DNA of 64,000 bases from Scheffersomyces stipitis CBS 6054 (GCF_000209165.1 NC_009042.1:1426001-1490000), one strand, 5' to 3'; shown: positions 30,817 to 40,957, counted from the first letter of the stretch. Translations and numbers: made by a program. The notes: generated by a model not told the origin, from the letters alone.

Positions 30817-33078
30817 TCACAACTTTCCAATACCAGCCTTGATTAAGGAACCTTCTCTGTACATGGTGGCAATTGGTTCAGAAAAAAACTTCTGCGCAAT
30901 GGGTCTCTTCAACTTCAAGGTAGGAGTGACAACGTTTCTGTCTACTCTCAATGGCTCAAATTCGATGTAGATGTTGTGCAATTTTTCAAAGCCCTGAAGT
31001 TTACTCTCAATTTTACTATTCAAGTATTTCAAGATTTGTGTCTTGACGTCAACACGGTTGCACTGGTCCAAGATCTCCTGAGCAGTCTGCAATTGATCTG
31101 GTTTCACATTACACTTATCAACCAAGAACTGAGCAGCCAATTGTTGATCAAGACCAACGACACCAACCAAGTAATGTCTCAAGGAATCTCCATGGGTGTA
31201 GCATTGTGTCAAAATAGGATTATTACTCAAGTACAAAGTCTCGATCTTTTCTGGGGTCACGTACTCACCTTGAGCTAACTTGAAGAAGTTCTTGACGCGA
31301 TCGATGATGTATAATTTACCGTCACTAGCAATCTGAGCTACGTCACCAGTCTTGAACCAACCTTCTTCGTCAAAGGATTTAGCTGTTTCTTCGGCATTCT
31401 TGAAGTAGCCAGGAGTGATTTGAGGACCTCTAAGCATAAGTTCACCACGAGGACCATTGTTGTCATTCAAATAGTATCCCATTTCTGGCAATTCTCTTAT
31501 CTTTAATTCCGTTGTTACACTAATGGATCCCGTAGAACCTGGGTTCTTGTCGTATGGAAGAGAAAAGCAACAACCACCAAAAGTTTCTGTTAACCCATAA
31601 CCCTGCACCATACCAGTGTTAAGGGAAGCCTTGAAGAATTTTACAGTATCTGCGGAAATAGGAGCCGAACCAGTCAAAAGAAGTTCCATGTTGTCGAATC
31701 CCAAGGAGTTCCGCAATTTGGAGAGGAAGAGGTCGTAGACTATATGGCTACATTTATCACCATCTTTCTCGCTTTGAGCCTTTATCTTGTATTCAAAGAT
31801 CTTGCCGAATACAGCTCTTGTCAAGGCCGATTCAGACTCAATAGTAGCATTTTTCAAACCAGCCTCGATCTTGGTGTATATACGGGGAACGTTCGCCATG
31901 TAGGTTGGTTTCCAGACCTTCAAATCCTCAATTAGAGTCAAGGGACCACCACCATATCTTTGGAAGCCAATACAATAACCAAACGTCAAGGCAAATATCG
32001 TACCTTGTCTTTCTGAGATATGGGCCAAAGGCAAGAAGCTCAACGTCTTACCTCTCGTGAAATGTGGAAGCTGTGCTAGTAAGGTACTGATACTTGCTGC
32101 TGCATTTTTCTGCAACAACATTACTCCCTTGGGATTTGCGCCAGTGGTACCCGAAGTGAAACTGATGGTGGCCAAAGTTTCTGGCGAAGGGGGCAATTCT
32201 TCTTGAGGAAACATCTTGCCTAGTTTAAGAACCTGGCTAAACTCAAATATGCTTATTCTATTTTTTCGTGCCAAGGTATGCAAGTAGCTATCCCTGGGCA
32301 ATAAGGGGTCCATTGATATGATGGTGATGATTTGGCCTAACTTGTCTGGTTGCATTTCCTTCAATGTGATTAACGTCTTGATATGGTTCTTTGACGCGAC
32401 GATCGCAGGAGAGTCTGTGAGTTCCAAGATGAACTCAGAAGCCTTGGGTCCCAAAGTATCATACAAAGCAGTACTTGTGACAGAGAAAGAAGAACACATG
32501 AGATCTGTGAGAACCCATTCCCACCTGTTGACCGAGAATAGAGTCAATATGAACGAGTGGTTGTCCTTATTGAAAAATCTGAAGTTGGTTATATGAGAGT
32601 CGATCTTAGCATGCGACTCATACTTTGAAGCATCCTTGTACGGATTGGAGTTCAACAAATACAACAACCCCGACCCGAAATCCTTTTTCATTTGGTTGAC
32701 CTCAGAGTACGACAAGATGGTGTAGTTGGGATCAGAAACGTTGTTGACATAGTCATGCTTACGATACGCGAAGCAAGGTTGATCGGTATGGTGAGCTACC
32801 GAAGCTGTGAAGTAGTCGTGGGAAGTCCTCAAGTTAGCAAATATCGACTCCTTGACACCGTTCGGGAAAGCATTGTTTCTGTAGATAGGACTATAGCCCG
32901 GAGTCTCTGTTCCAGGAATGGGTACTGACCTTTTGGTGTAGGCTTCGGGTACTGGCAAAGTCTCCTGCATCATCTCAAATGGCAGTTGACCCGAGACTGG
33001 TTCTTGCAAGACAAAACGAGTGTCATCTGGGGCAAATCTGATGTGCTTGGACTCGGTGTAGACAGATGGCAAAGACAT
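30817..33078 (-). CDS. FAA2: Peroxisomal-type acyl-CoA synthetase, Faa2-like
   Basis: 753-residue adenylate-forming enzyme that activates fatty acids to acyl-CoA using ATP. Motifs: phosphate loop TSGTTGANPKGVM (about 306), LLLTGSAPIS, QGYGLTETFGG (about 490) and GWFKTGDVAQIASDGKLYII with DRVKNFFKLAQGEYV (about 570-606). The LTDLxCxxxxxTxTALYDTLGP segment and GLQGFEKLHNI near the end match S. cerevisiae Faa2, the peroxisomal medium-chain enzyme (744 residues), better than Faa1 or Faa4. The last three residues are GKL, which resembles a PTS1 peroxisomal signal but with Gly instead of Ser, Ala or Cys; S. cerevisiae Faa2 also ends atypically in EKL. Several CTG-clade yeasts carry multiple FAA2 paralogues, so the exact copy is uncertain. 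Confidence 0.88.
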   Translation of the reverse strand: MSLPSVYTESKHIRFAPDDTRFVLQEPVSGQLPFEMMQETLPVPEAYTKRSVPIPGTETPGYSPIYRNNAFPNGVKESIFANLRTSHDYFTASVAHHTDQPCFAYRKHDYVNNVSDPNYTILSYSEVNQMKKDFGSGLLYLLNSNPYKDASKYESHAKIDSHITNFRFFNKDNHSFILTLFSVNRWEWVLTDLMCSSFSVTSTALYDTLGPKASEFILELTDSPAIVASKNHIKTLITLKEMQPDKLGQIITIISMDPLLPRDSYLHTLARKNRISIFEFSQVLKLGKMFPQEELPPSPETLATISFTSGTTGANPKGVMLLQKNAAASISTLLAQLPHFTRGKTLSFLPLAHISERQGTIFALTFGYCIGFQRYGGGPLTLIEDLKVWKPTYMANVPRIYTKIEAGLKNATIESESALTRAVFGKIFEYKIKAQSEKDGDKCSHIVYDLFLSKLRNSLGFDNMELLLTGSAPISADTVKFFKASLNTGMVQGYGLTETFGGCCFSLPYDKNPGSTGSISVTTELKIRELPEMGYYLNDNNGPRGELMLRGPQITPGYFKNAEETAKSFDEEGWFKTGDVAQIASDGKLYIIDRVKNFFKLAQGEYVTPEKIETLYLSNNPILTQCYTHGDSLRHYLVGVVGLDQQLAAQFLVDKCNVKPDQLQTAQEILDQCNRVDVKTQILKYLNSKIESKLQGFEKLHNIYIEFEPLRVDRNVVTPTLKLKRPIAQKFFSEPIATMYREGSLIKAGIGKL

Positions 33079-33276
33079 ACTGAATCAAATATAAAGAAGT
33101 TAACGAAGTACAACTAAACGTCCATAATTGTAGATAGGGCCAAACCACGTCAATTATATACTCAAGTGTTTCCTCGGGTCAGCTCCCCTTATCCAACCGA
33201 CTAATAGGAAAGATTACTCTATCGGCCTACTACATTACCCGAAGCTAACCCACACACTTGCCTATACCCATAGTTC

Positions 33277-33531
33277 CTAACAAGGAATTTTGCACCCCAA
33301 CTTTCGGAAAATCCGCGAAAAGTGTGGGGAAGCAGGTTGCGTTTGCTTAACTACTGTATCGCTCGAAGTGTCTGAAGGCTTAGTCTTTTTATCTAACTTG
33401 TCCCTCAGGAAGTATATAACGATCGAGGAGGCAACACTTTGATACTGAGACTGAAGAAAGTCATTCTGCTTCTGTAGACTTAGATAGTGGGACAAAAAAG
33501 TCACAATCGTAAGAATTATACCAACTTTCAT
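33277..33531 (-). CDS. Possible small membrane-anchored protein, 84 residues
   Basis: ATG-initiated frame with a hydrophobic N-terminal segment (MKVGIILTIVTFLSHYLSL), a possible second hydrophobic patch (VASSIVIYFL), then a basic Ser/Thr/Lys tail ending GCKIPC. It could be a signal-anchored or mitochondrial small protein. It lies in the space between the FAA2-like gene and CIN2. Nothing is recognised and length alone does not rule out chance. Confidence 0.3.
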   Translation of the reverse strand: MKVGIILTIVTFLSHYLSLQKQNDFLQSQYQSVASSIVIYFLRDKLDKKTKPSDTSSDTVVKQTQPASPHFSRIFRKLGCKIPC

Positions 33532-33794
33532 TTACAAAAACAGATAGATCCATTTATCTGCAGAGTTATTATCTAGAAGTGTTTTGAGCTCTGTTTACTA
33601 AATATTGAATATCCGAAAATCTGCAACCAAAATGTCAGTTATTTTCTCCGCTTGGTAGAGATTTCGAGGGGACTTGACATGTAGCCTGTCTCGGGTGCTA
33701 TTTACTCTAAGTACTCGGGTATCTCACAAGCACTTTCAGTACTCTTGCTTTTCGACGTTTGGAACTGTAGCTCCAAGTTCTCGTCTACTTTATT

Positions 33795-34736
33795 CTATTC
33801 TGTTGTATCTAATGGTACTATGCTTTTAAGTTTATCAATGGTGTCTTCGCTCAAAGGGCCATCATCGACATCATCTATCCACAGAATATCGACAGGCTCT
33901 GCGGCCTTATAATGGGGAGAGACTACAGCCTTGGTAGGCCAGTTGAAATCGTCCACTTCTACCAATGGACCGGATTCTAGCGAGCTGATAGCCAAACCCA
34001 GACAATCCTCGATTATCATCCGGTTGTCAGCAGTCTTACTGACCATTATCACAGATCTTCTTACATTGTGTAGTCTCACTTGATGGCACTGTAGCACCAA
34101 AACAACGCGATCCAAGTCATGGACAAAAACCGGTCCATCCACAACGAGTCGGAATACCAGCTTCTCGCCTCCTCGTATGTGAATTGACGATGCTTGTTTA
34201 CACTGTACTACACTATAAACAGTATTGGTAACTAGTAGATGTCCTCTTCCTGTCTTATCTACTCCCTCTTCTCCTATAGTTGCTTTGACACGAACCTGGT
34301 CTCGGTAAACACCCCCCTTTGTTTTGAGCAGATCATCAGTATTGTCTTGGGTATCGTGATCTTGCTTTCTTGTAGTATCTCGTTTCTTGTAGTCAGGGTT
34401 CGGAATAGGACTCCCCTCAAATGAAAAACGTTGCGATTCGTCCAACTGAACAATCTTCAATTCCACATACTTGAAAAGCAGTTCAACCGATTCAACTACT
34501 CGTTTGCGATCATAGCTGGGAATCTCACCAATAAACTCCTGAACTTCTTTATTAAGTTCGTTCGTCTTTTTCTTCAACTCAACTATGGCTTTGGCATTCT
34601 GACACTCGACCACTTGTTTGTAGAGTTCTGTCCTGTTAGTAATTTGCAAACCTTTATATATTCTTGTTTAAAATGGTATTCGAGTATACTTACTCTTACT
34701 GCTAGTATAGAAGTCTGCAAGTAGAGCATCCGTCAT
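33795..34736 (-). CDS. CIN2: Tubulin-folding cofactor C homolog with a 5' intron
   Basis: Spliced: exon 1 is 34694-34736 and exon 2 is 33795-34627, giving 291 residues beginning MTDALLADFYTSSKKLYKQ. The unspliced frame has no ATG near its start. The N-terminal half is helical; the C-terminal half has a C-CAP/cofactor C-like beta-helix with the family signature HQVRLHNV followed 20 or so residues later by MIIEDCLGLAIS, the place of the Arg finger and IEDC motif in TBCC and RP2. Cin2 acts as GTPase activator for the Cin4 GTPase in beta-tubulin folding, and mutants are benomyl sensitive. S. cerevisiae Cin2 is 268 residues. CIN2 is YPL241C, consistent with the YPL233-246 gene set around it. Confidence 0.87.
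34628..34693 (-). other. Intron of CIN2
   Basis: 66 bases on the minus strand. Donor GTAAGT begins at 34693; branch TACTAAC at plus-strand 34635-34641. The first AG follows the branch motif directly and would break the frame, while the next AG, five bases later, restores it (exon 1 ends in phase 1, codon completed as AAA). A second possible donor GTAAGA six bases upstream would remove two residues. Confidence 0.82.
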
Positions 34737-34886
34737 TTGCTAGGCTGTTCTCTGGCAATTGCAGTATGAAAAGATATACATTGCTCAGTTTTACTAGTGT
34801 AAGATTTATATATTTTTTCTTCTTGCTGTAGCGCGATAAGGTACAATCGCAAAAAAGTGCTGCAACTTTCTGTTTCGTTTTTAGTT

Positions 34887-36605
34887 CTATTTCTCGTTCA
34901 GTTCTCGAAGCATCAGGAATAACCCCCCTCTAGGAGATTTAATGCTATATTCTGAGCCTTGTAGGTCTACTTCCTTGAATCTTGCCTGTAGCATGTCGAT
35001 ATCGTCATATCTCACCAAGAACTTCGGAACAACACTCTTACTTCTCACCATAGTAAACACCTTGTGACCAACATACAATATCAATAGGGCCAACCAGGCA
35101 ACTCCAAACTGTATTCTCTCTTCCAAGCTCGTTCTTTGACAAAAGCAAATATACAACTGCGATAGTCCCACTAGAATACAAAAGGCAACACCGTATATAG
35201 AACCAAAAATACCACTTGTAGACTTGAACCGCAATTGGTCCAACCCTATTCTATAGTATTTCAATGCCCTCCTGAATCGGATATGACATACACATATTGT
35301 GAAGTATGAAAAAAGAACTGATACTCCCAGTAACGATACTAGCCACAGAAAGATGGTTTGCGCCCCATCGGGGAAGGCGATTGAAATATAGGAAGTAAGC
35401 CCAAATGCTAAGACTACCATGTTAGCAAAGATGGGTCGTTTCTTCTTGTCAAGATACTTCAAAAATGAAGGGGCCTGTTTGTTAACTGCAAGAGCACTTA
35501 ATGTTCTGGAAGTGGCATAAATTGAACTGTTGGCAACAGAGAGGATGGCCACGATGATGATGATATTCATGATGTTGGATGGTACTGGTGAATGAAAGTA
35601 TTCCAATGCTACAACAAATGGTGAAGAACTTGTACCCCCATGAGAACTGTAAAGATTAGGGTGATTGAATGGAACAACAAGCGTCAATATGAACATAGAG
35701 CAAATGTATAGAATAAATATCTTCCAGAATACATTTTTGATAGCTAATGGGATCGCCTTTTCTGGTGGGTCTTTGGATTCCACCGCCAGCATACTGACTA
35801 ATTCAGTACCAGCAAATCCAAAAAGAGCAGCAATTATACATTGGATTATACCATGAATCCAACCCTGGGAAGAAACCATGCCAGGGTTAGTCCAGTATGT
35901 GAAACCCAACGGAGGTCCAAACACACCTACTGCAACCAGTAATTCAACAAGAATGAACAGTACAATGGCTGTGATCTTGATAATCAGGAAAAATACTTCA
36001 ACATATCCATAGAATTTGACACTCAACATATTTACCACAGCTATCACCAAGATTTGTGTGGTAATGATGGCCCAATTGGGGTAGTACTTGAATACATTTG
36101 GCCAATGGGCAAATGTCATCGTGGAAGCTACCAATTCAATGGGAAACAAGCACATCCACTGAAAGCAATAATTCCAAGCCATTGCAAATCCCCAGCTTTC
36201 ATCAATGAAAGTAGAAGAGTATATGGTGAATCCTCCCTTGATGGGCATGGCAACAGTGAGCTCCCCAAGTGCTTGACACATACAATAAATGAAAATTGAA
36301 ACGACGATATAGGCTACGAGAATTGGACCCGGGCCACATACCAAACTCTTTGAAGAAGCGACTAGTAACCCCGTGCCTATACACCCTCCAATTGCTATAC
36401 ACTGTAGAGAAAACTTTCCAATTTCAGGACTAAGTTCAGCTTCTCCAGTATCAGCATCAATATCGTGGGTTCTCTTGAAAGAATGGAGAATTTTGGTAAA
36501 AAGAGGTCGATTTTTTTCAGGGAGCGGTACAACTTCAGGTTCAACAGGGACATTGAAATCCACCAATCTAATTGGTTCAGCAAGTTCACTATTCAAAGCT
36601 GTCAT
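34887..36605 (-). CDS. Amino-acid permease, YAT/AAP family
   Basis: 572 residues with about 12 membrane helices (about 70-520). Visible family motifs: FSLQCIAIGGCIGTGLLVASSKSL in helix 1, GPGPILVAY, ALGELTVAMPIKGGFTIYSSTFIDESWGFAMAWNY, YWTNPGMVSSQGWIHG, FGFAGTELVSMLAVESKDPPEKAIPLAIK and SSIYATSRTLSALA. These define the fungal amino-acid permease branch of the APC superfamily (Gap1, Agp1, Can1 relatives). It likely imports amino acids with protons across the plasma membrane; the substrate cannot be read. The C-terminus ends RELNEK and lacks the aromatic Phe-Trp ending common in Gap1-type permeases. Confidence 0.88.
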   Translation of the reverse strand: MTALNSELAEPIRLVDFNVPVEPEVVPLPEKNRPLFTKILHSFKRTHDIDADTGEAELSPEIGKFSLQCIAIGGCIGTGLLVASSKSLVCGPGPILVAYIVVSIFIYCMCQALGELTVAMPIKGGFTIYSSTFIDESWGFAMAWNYCFQWMCLFPIELVASTMTFAHWPNVFKYYPNWAIITTQILVIAVVNMLSVKFYGYVEVFFLIIKITAIVLFILVELLVAVGVFGPPLGFTYWTNPGMVSSQGWIHGIIQCIIAALFGFAGTELVSMLAVESKDPPEKAIPLAIKNVFWKIFILYICSMFILTLVVPFNHPNLYSSHGGTSSSPFVVALEYFHSPVPSNIMNIIIIVAILSVANSSIYATSRTLSALAVNKQAPSFLKYLDKKKRPIFANMVVLAFGLTSYISIAFPDGAQTIFLWLVSLLGVSVLFSYFTICVCHIRFRRALKYYRIGLDQLRFKSTSGIFGSIYGVAFCILVGLSQLYICFCQRTSLEERIQFGVAWLALLILYVGHKVFTMVRSKSVVPKFLVRYDDIDMLQARFKEVDLQGSEYSIKSPRGGLFLMLRELNEK

Positions 36606-36776
36606 TGAAATGTGTGCAAATAAATTAAGTCATAGACATCAATTTGGCGCTAATAATTAAATGGTTGCGAAAAAATTACTTAGACTAAATTGCGGATGCG
36701 AAATAATATGCTTTATACTAAAATCGAAACTTGTAAAGAAAATTCATACATAAGAAAGGAAGGTCATTTGCAATAA

Positions 36777-39617
36777 TTATGAAGGAGGAGGTCTCATTCT
36801 GGTTCTTCCCACCAACTGGTCGGCCACGTCTCTGGTTCTTGTCCAGTGGACCTTCTTGGGCATTCTCTTGCCAATTTCAGTTTCGAAATCGTACAACTGT
36901 CTGATGGACTTGAATCTCAAGTGCGACGACTTTACACCCAACACAGCAGCAGTGGCAGAGATGCTATTGTCATCGGGCCAGTCAAGGCTAAACTTATACT
37001 CAGCTAACTTGTCTACCGAATCTTCAATGAATTGAACTGCTTTGATAGCAAATCTAGCAGCTCTTGTTCTGTCTATAGGAGAAGGCAAACCACCCTGTTG
37101 AACATGTCCAGGAATAGCAGTCTTGGTGTCAAACTCGCCGTTACCTTCTTCCTTCATGATATCAGCAAGAACCTGAGTAGTTAACACCTTGGAAGCGTTG
37201 CTACTCTTTAAGATCAACTTACCAGACTTGGATAAACCTCTGTCCACAGCAAACGTTTCTTTCAACGACTTGATGTCCAATTCTAGCTGGTCTAATGCAA
37301 TTCCTTCTTCAGGAACATAAGATGCTTGTGCTCCACTAATCAAAGAGGCATAAGTGGCGATGTAACCGGAATTGCCACCTTGGACTTCAATGATGAAAGC
37401 ACGATCTCTGGTGGCAGAAGCCGACTGCTTGACCACATCACAGTAGTCCATCAACGAGTTCAAACAAGTATCAGAACCCAAGGAGTACTCGGTACCGGGA
37501 ACGTTATTGGAAATAGTAGCTGGAATCAACACCATAGGAATTCTAAAAGCTGGATACATGGCTCTTGCCTTTTCCAACTGGTCTAAGGAAACGAATCCTT
37601 CGAACCCTCCTACAATCACCAATCCGTCGAATTGGTACTTTTCAAAGTAATGGGCAATCATACCGATATCGGTTTCTTCAGGTGTCTGTCTGTTAGTACC
37701 GATTTCCGAGCCACCTACTGAGTTCCACCCTTCGATTTCCAACCATTTCATCAGTCTAACGGACTCGTGTCTGGCTAGACCGGCAAATCCATTGTGGATT
37801 GCATACGGAGTGTGGCCTCTAGACATACAGTAAGTTGCAAAGGCATAGACGGCACTGTTCATACCACCAGCTGGAGCTCCTATGTTCAAAATAGCGATAC
37901 GTTTCCTCTTGTTTACAGGCAACGATGGCTCATTGTGGTTAGCCGAGTTCATAGCCATGAAGTTGGACAAGTGTTCCACAAATTCAGAATCTCTCAAGGA
38001 CATGGCCCTTTCGAAATCCTTACTCTCAATAGCAGCAGCTACAGACTTGGTGATTTTTACAGCCTCCACTAAGGGCTTTCTGACAATCTTGTTTTCTTCA
38101 ATGGCTATCAAAGGTGATGGAGTATCTGGTGTTACTTCCAAGACAGCTTTGACAGCTTCAACACCCTGTAATGTAGCCAACATACGATCATAAGCAACAG
38201 CGGTACCACCTCTTTGCACATGGCCCAAGGTGGTGACCCTGGTATCCAAACCTAAACGTTCCACCAACACGTCTTTGACCTCGTTAGCTGTTATCGGAAT
38301 CAAGTCACTTGTGATGGCACCTTCTGCTACAATTACGATGGTCTTTCTCTTGCCTTCGGCTCTATGCTTGCCTACAATGGTGCACATCTGATCTTGCCAC
38401 CCCTTAGAAGAGGATGGCTTTTCCGGAATCAAGATGTAGTCGGAGCTGGTGGCAATTCCGGCCATAAGGGCCAACCAGCCACAGTGTCTACCCATTACTT
38501 CCACTACAAAAGCTCTAGAATGGGAGTTGGCAGTAGCATCGATGTAATCAATAGCCTTGCAAATTCTGTCCAACGACGAGTATGCACCGATGGTGGCATC
38601 TGTAGTGGCCATGTCATTATCAATAGAACCAACAGTTCCACAAATGTTCAAGTGCTTGTAAGTATCATACTGCTGAGCAGTTATATCGCCGTTGTCCTTC
38701 AACTCTTGAATTAAAGAGGGCCATTCGGCTCTAAACAAATCCGCACCAGTTAAAGAACCATCACCTCCACAGACAATCAAGGCATCGATACCTGCTTCAA
38801 TGAGATGCTTACAGCCCAATAATCTACCTGGTCTTTCTCTGAACTCCTTACATCTGGCCGTACCGATATTCGTACCACCTTCAGAGAGATAGCCTCTCAC
38901 GTCATGCCAGGTCATTTCCTTGATATAATCAGGACCACCTCTCACCAATCCTTCGTAGCCTTCCATAATGGCGAATGCCTTACAACCTCTGAAGATAGCA
39001 GCTCTAACGACGGCACGAACGTTGGCGTTCATCCCGGGAGCATCACCACCTGAGGTCATGACCGCGATGTTTCTTCTTCTCTTAAATCCTTCGTCTTGCC
39101 TGGAGAAATGAGAACTACTAGCAGACATTGCTGCCGATTCCAAACCCTGAGGCTTTAATTTCTCCATAGGGGGAACTAAAGTCATGGGATGAGAAGCAGC
39201 ATTAAAACCAATGATGTTTCCTAAGGGGTCAATAGTGTAGACTTCGTTTGGAAACAACTCGTTGGGGCTGATTTGAAGAGGTTGCTTAAACGTCTGCAAT
39301 GTTACAATGACCTGGTTCAAGTTGGCACATTTTATCACTACCGACGACTCCATCGATCTCCAGTCATGGATGTTCAACTGATGGACGAACTTCTGTCTTT
39401 TGGCATTAATATCCGCTTCAGAAGGGCCATTCTCATCAATATTTAACTCAATAGTTAGCTTGTTGTCCTTGTTGGCCAAATATATGCAGTTTCCTGTTTC
39501 CGAATGGAAAGTCAAGCCAATGATGTTGGTGTAGAAGTTGATGGCATGGTCGAGGAGCTCTTTAGAGGACGCAAAGAGCGAGACACAAGAAGAGCCATTG
39601 ACCACAGGAACAGTCAT
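36777..39617 (-). CDS. PFK2: 6-phosphofructokinase beta subunit
   Basis: 946 residues (S. cerevisiae Pfk2 has 959). It is part of the fungal hetero-octamer that phosphorylates fructose-6-phosphate with ATP, the main control step of glycolysis. Order: N-terminal glyoxalase-like domain (about 1-150, beginning MTVPVVNGSS and containing DWRS and LFPNEVYTIDPLGN, which match Pfk2 rather than Pfk1), catalytic half with NIAVMTSGGDAPGMNANVRA, CGGDGSLTGADLF, GTVGSIDNDM, VMGRHCGWLALMAG and GHVQRGGTAVAYDR, then the regulatory half with NIGAPAGGMNSAVYAF, VIVGGFEGF, ATISNNVPGTEYSLGSDT and GHVQQGGLPSPIDRTRA. PFK2 (YMR205C), INP1 and TOM40 are also neighbours in S. cerevisiae. Confidence 0.96.
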   Translation of the reverse strand: MTVPVVNGSSCVSLFASSKELLDHAINFYTNIIGLTFHSETGNCIYLANKDNKLTIELNIDENGPSEADINAKRQKFVHQLNIHDWRSMESSVVIKCANLNQVIVTLQTFKQPLQISPNELFPNEVYTIDPLGNIIGFNAASHPMTLVPPMEKLKPQGLESAAMSASSSHFSRQDEGFKRRRNIAVMTSGGDAPGMNANVRAVVRAAIFRGCKAFAIMEGYEGLVRGGPDYIKEMTWHDVRGYLSEGGTNIGTARCKEFRERPGRLLGCKHLIEAGIDALIVCGGDGSLTGADLFRAEWPSLIQELKDNGDITAQQYDTYKHLNICGTVGSIDNDMATTDATIGAYSSLDRICKAIDYIDATANSHSRAFVVEVMGRHCGWLALMAGIATSSDYILIPEKPSSSKGWQDQMCTIVGKHRAEGKRKTIVIVAEGAITSDLIPITANEVKDVLVERLGLDTRVTTLGHVQRGGTAVAYDRMLATLQGVEAVKAVLEVTPDTPSPLIAIEENKIVRKPLVEAVKITKSVAAAIESKDFERAMSLRDSEFVEHLSNFMAMNSANHNEPSLPVNKRKRIAILNIGAPAGGMNSAVYAFATYCMSRGHTPYAIHNGFAGLARHESVRLMKWLEIEGWNSVGGSEIGTNRQTPEETDIGMIAHYFEKYQFDGLVIVGGFEGFVSLDQLEKARAMYPAFRIPMVLIPATISNNVPGTEYSLGSDTCLNSLMDYCDVVKQSASATRDRAFIIEVQGGNSGYIATYASLISGAQASYVPEEGIALDQLELDIKSLKETFAVDRGLSKSGKLILKSSNASKVLTTQVLADIMKEEGNGEFDTKTAIPGHVQQGGLPSPIDRTRAARFAIKAVQFIEDSVDKLAEYKFSLDWPDDNSISATAAVLGVKSSHLRFKSIRQLYDFETEIGKRMPKKVHWTRTRDVADQLVGRTRMRPPPS

Positions 39618-40116
39618 ATTGTGATTTTATATGATTCGCTGTAACTGATAGAAGAATGATGTCAATTGCTGTTTGATAATTAATGAACAATCAGTAGCAG
39701 TCAATCTCCAGTGATACTCTAAAGTGATAGAAAATGATGAACTATAGATGCGGCGACGTTCAGAAATTCACGACTGACAACTAACTTTTCTAAGATATCT
39801 CTAGATCTGGATGGTGTTTTTATCACGAAGTTTCCGATGCAATTATCACGATTCCAGAGTTATTTCCGAGTGGTGTGTGTTCTCCAGAACTCCGAGAAAT
39901 TTCAAGATTCTAACGTGAACAGGAGAAGTACGAGACTGTAATAGCAAAACTTGCTTAACAAACAATCGACGGAATTAAATGCTATGGGAATAGGCTCAAG
40001 GTCTAGTCCAATGCCAATTGGATCGAATGCTGTTGTATAAATAGTGAAAATAAAGAATTGTCCAGGAAATCCACCACCTGATGAGGACGATGGTCAACTG
40101 AGGTTGATGAATGGAT

Positions 40117-40122
40117 CACGTG
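40117..40122. promoter_or_regulatory. CACGTG E-box upstream of PFK2
   Basis: Sequence GGATCACGTGTCGG, 500 bases upstream of PFK2. In CTG-clade yeasts glycolytic genes are controlled by the bHLH factor Tye7, which binds ATCACGTGAT-like sites; Cbf1 is an alternative binder. Function here is inferred. Confidence 0.4.
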
Positions 40123-40140
40123 TCGGATTAATTAATTGTG

Positions 40141-40157
40141 CCGATTAGTCTAATCGG
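40141..40157. repeat. 17-base near-perfect palindrome CCGATTAG-T-CTAATCGG
   Basis: Eight-base arms around a single central base. A related half-site, GTCGGATTAATTAA, lies 15 bases to the left. The terminal CGG/CCG triplets and symmetry resemble a dimeric zinc-cluster factor site or homeodomain TAAT-type half-sites. Confidence 0.8.
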
Positions 40158-40957
40158 GCGAATGTTGTGCGCAGAGATGAGAGATCAGGGCAGATGGAGG
40201 ATCTGGTAAGATTACGCAAGAGAAACTAGGTGAAAATGGTACTGGCAATGAGAAGATGCAGATATGTTGAAGGTTTCAGGTGTAGCTTACAGTAAAGAAT
40301 TTGTAGAGAAGTTGGTATCTTCGAATTGCTAAAATCTGGCAAGTATTAACCGAATATTTAAGCCGATTTCCCATAAACCTAGGAAACACAGGCTCCAATA
40401 GAGACTATCAAGAAATATTGCTCGACTGGAGTGTTTACGTAAGTTTGAAAGTAGATCTCTAACATTCCACCGAGTTAGAGTATACGAAGAGTAATAGTTG
40501 TAGCCAGACAAGCGACGAATCCTGATCTGAAGGAAGATAATGTATAAGCACGAATCAAGTCCCATAGATTCTTAAGAGACTGCCCAATAACTGAGATCAG
40601 AGAGTTCGACTAGGATAAGAATCGAGTGCAATTGAGCATGGCAAAATTTTGTAACAGGAGAGCAGCTCATCTCCACCAAGAACTTGGAAAGTCTTCAACA
40701 GATAGAGAGACTTCCATGTCTTCATCAATTTTATCTAACTTACTAATCTTCTATTAGTTCTCCTGCCACTGCCTCTACTGAGATACCGTCTCCACATCTT
40801 TGCAGTACCACATTTACACCTACACTCAAACTTAACTATGCGCGCTCGGTAACAACCAGACTCGCGAAAATTTTCTGAATTTTCAACGAATCCTATCCAC
40901 TCAAATCAGCCTTCTCTCTTCATTCCACACCCAATACGCAACTTTTCCTCTTCAGAC

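Larger units (their letters stand above)
39618..40957. other. 1.3-kb divergent promoter region of PFK2 and TOM40
   Basis: No gene seen. Near the middle lie a CACGTG (40117-40122) and, just beyond, a perfect 17-base palindrome (40141-40157), described separately. The 200 bases before TOM40 are pyrimidine-rich on the plus strand. Confidence 0.55.
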
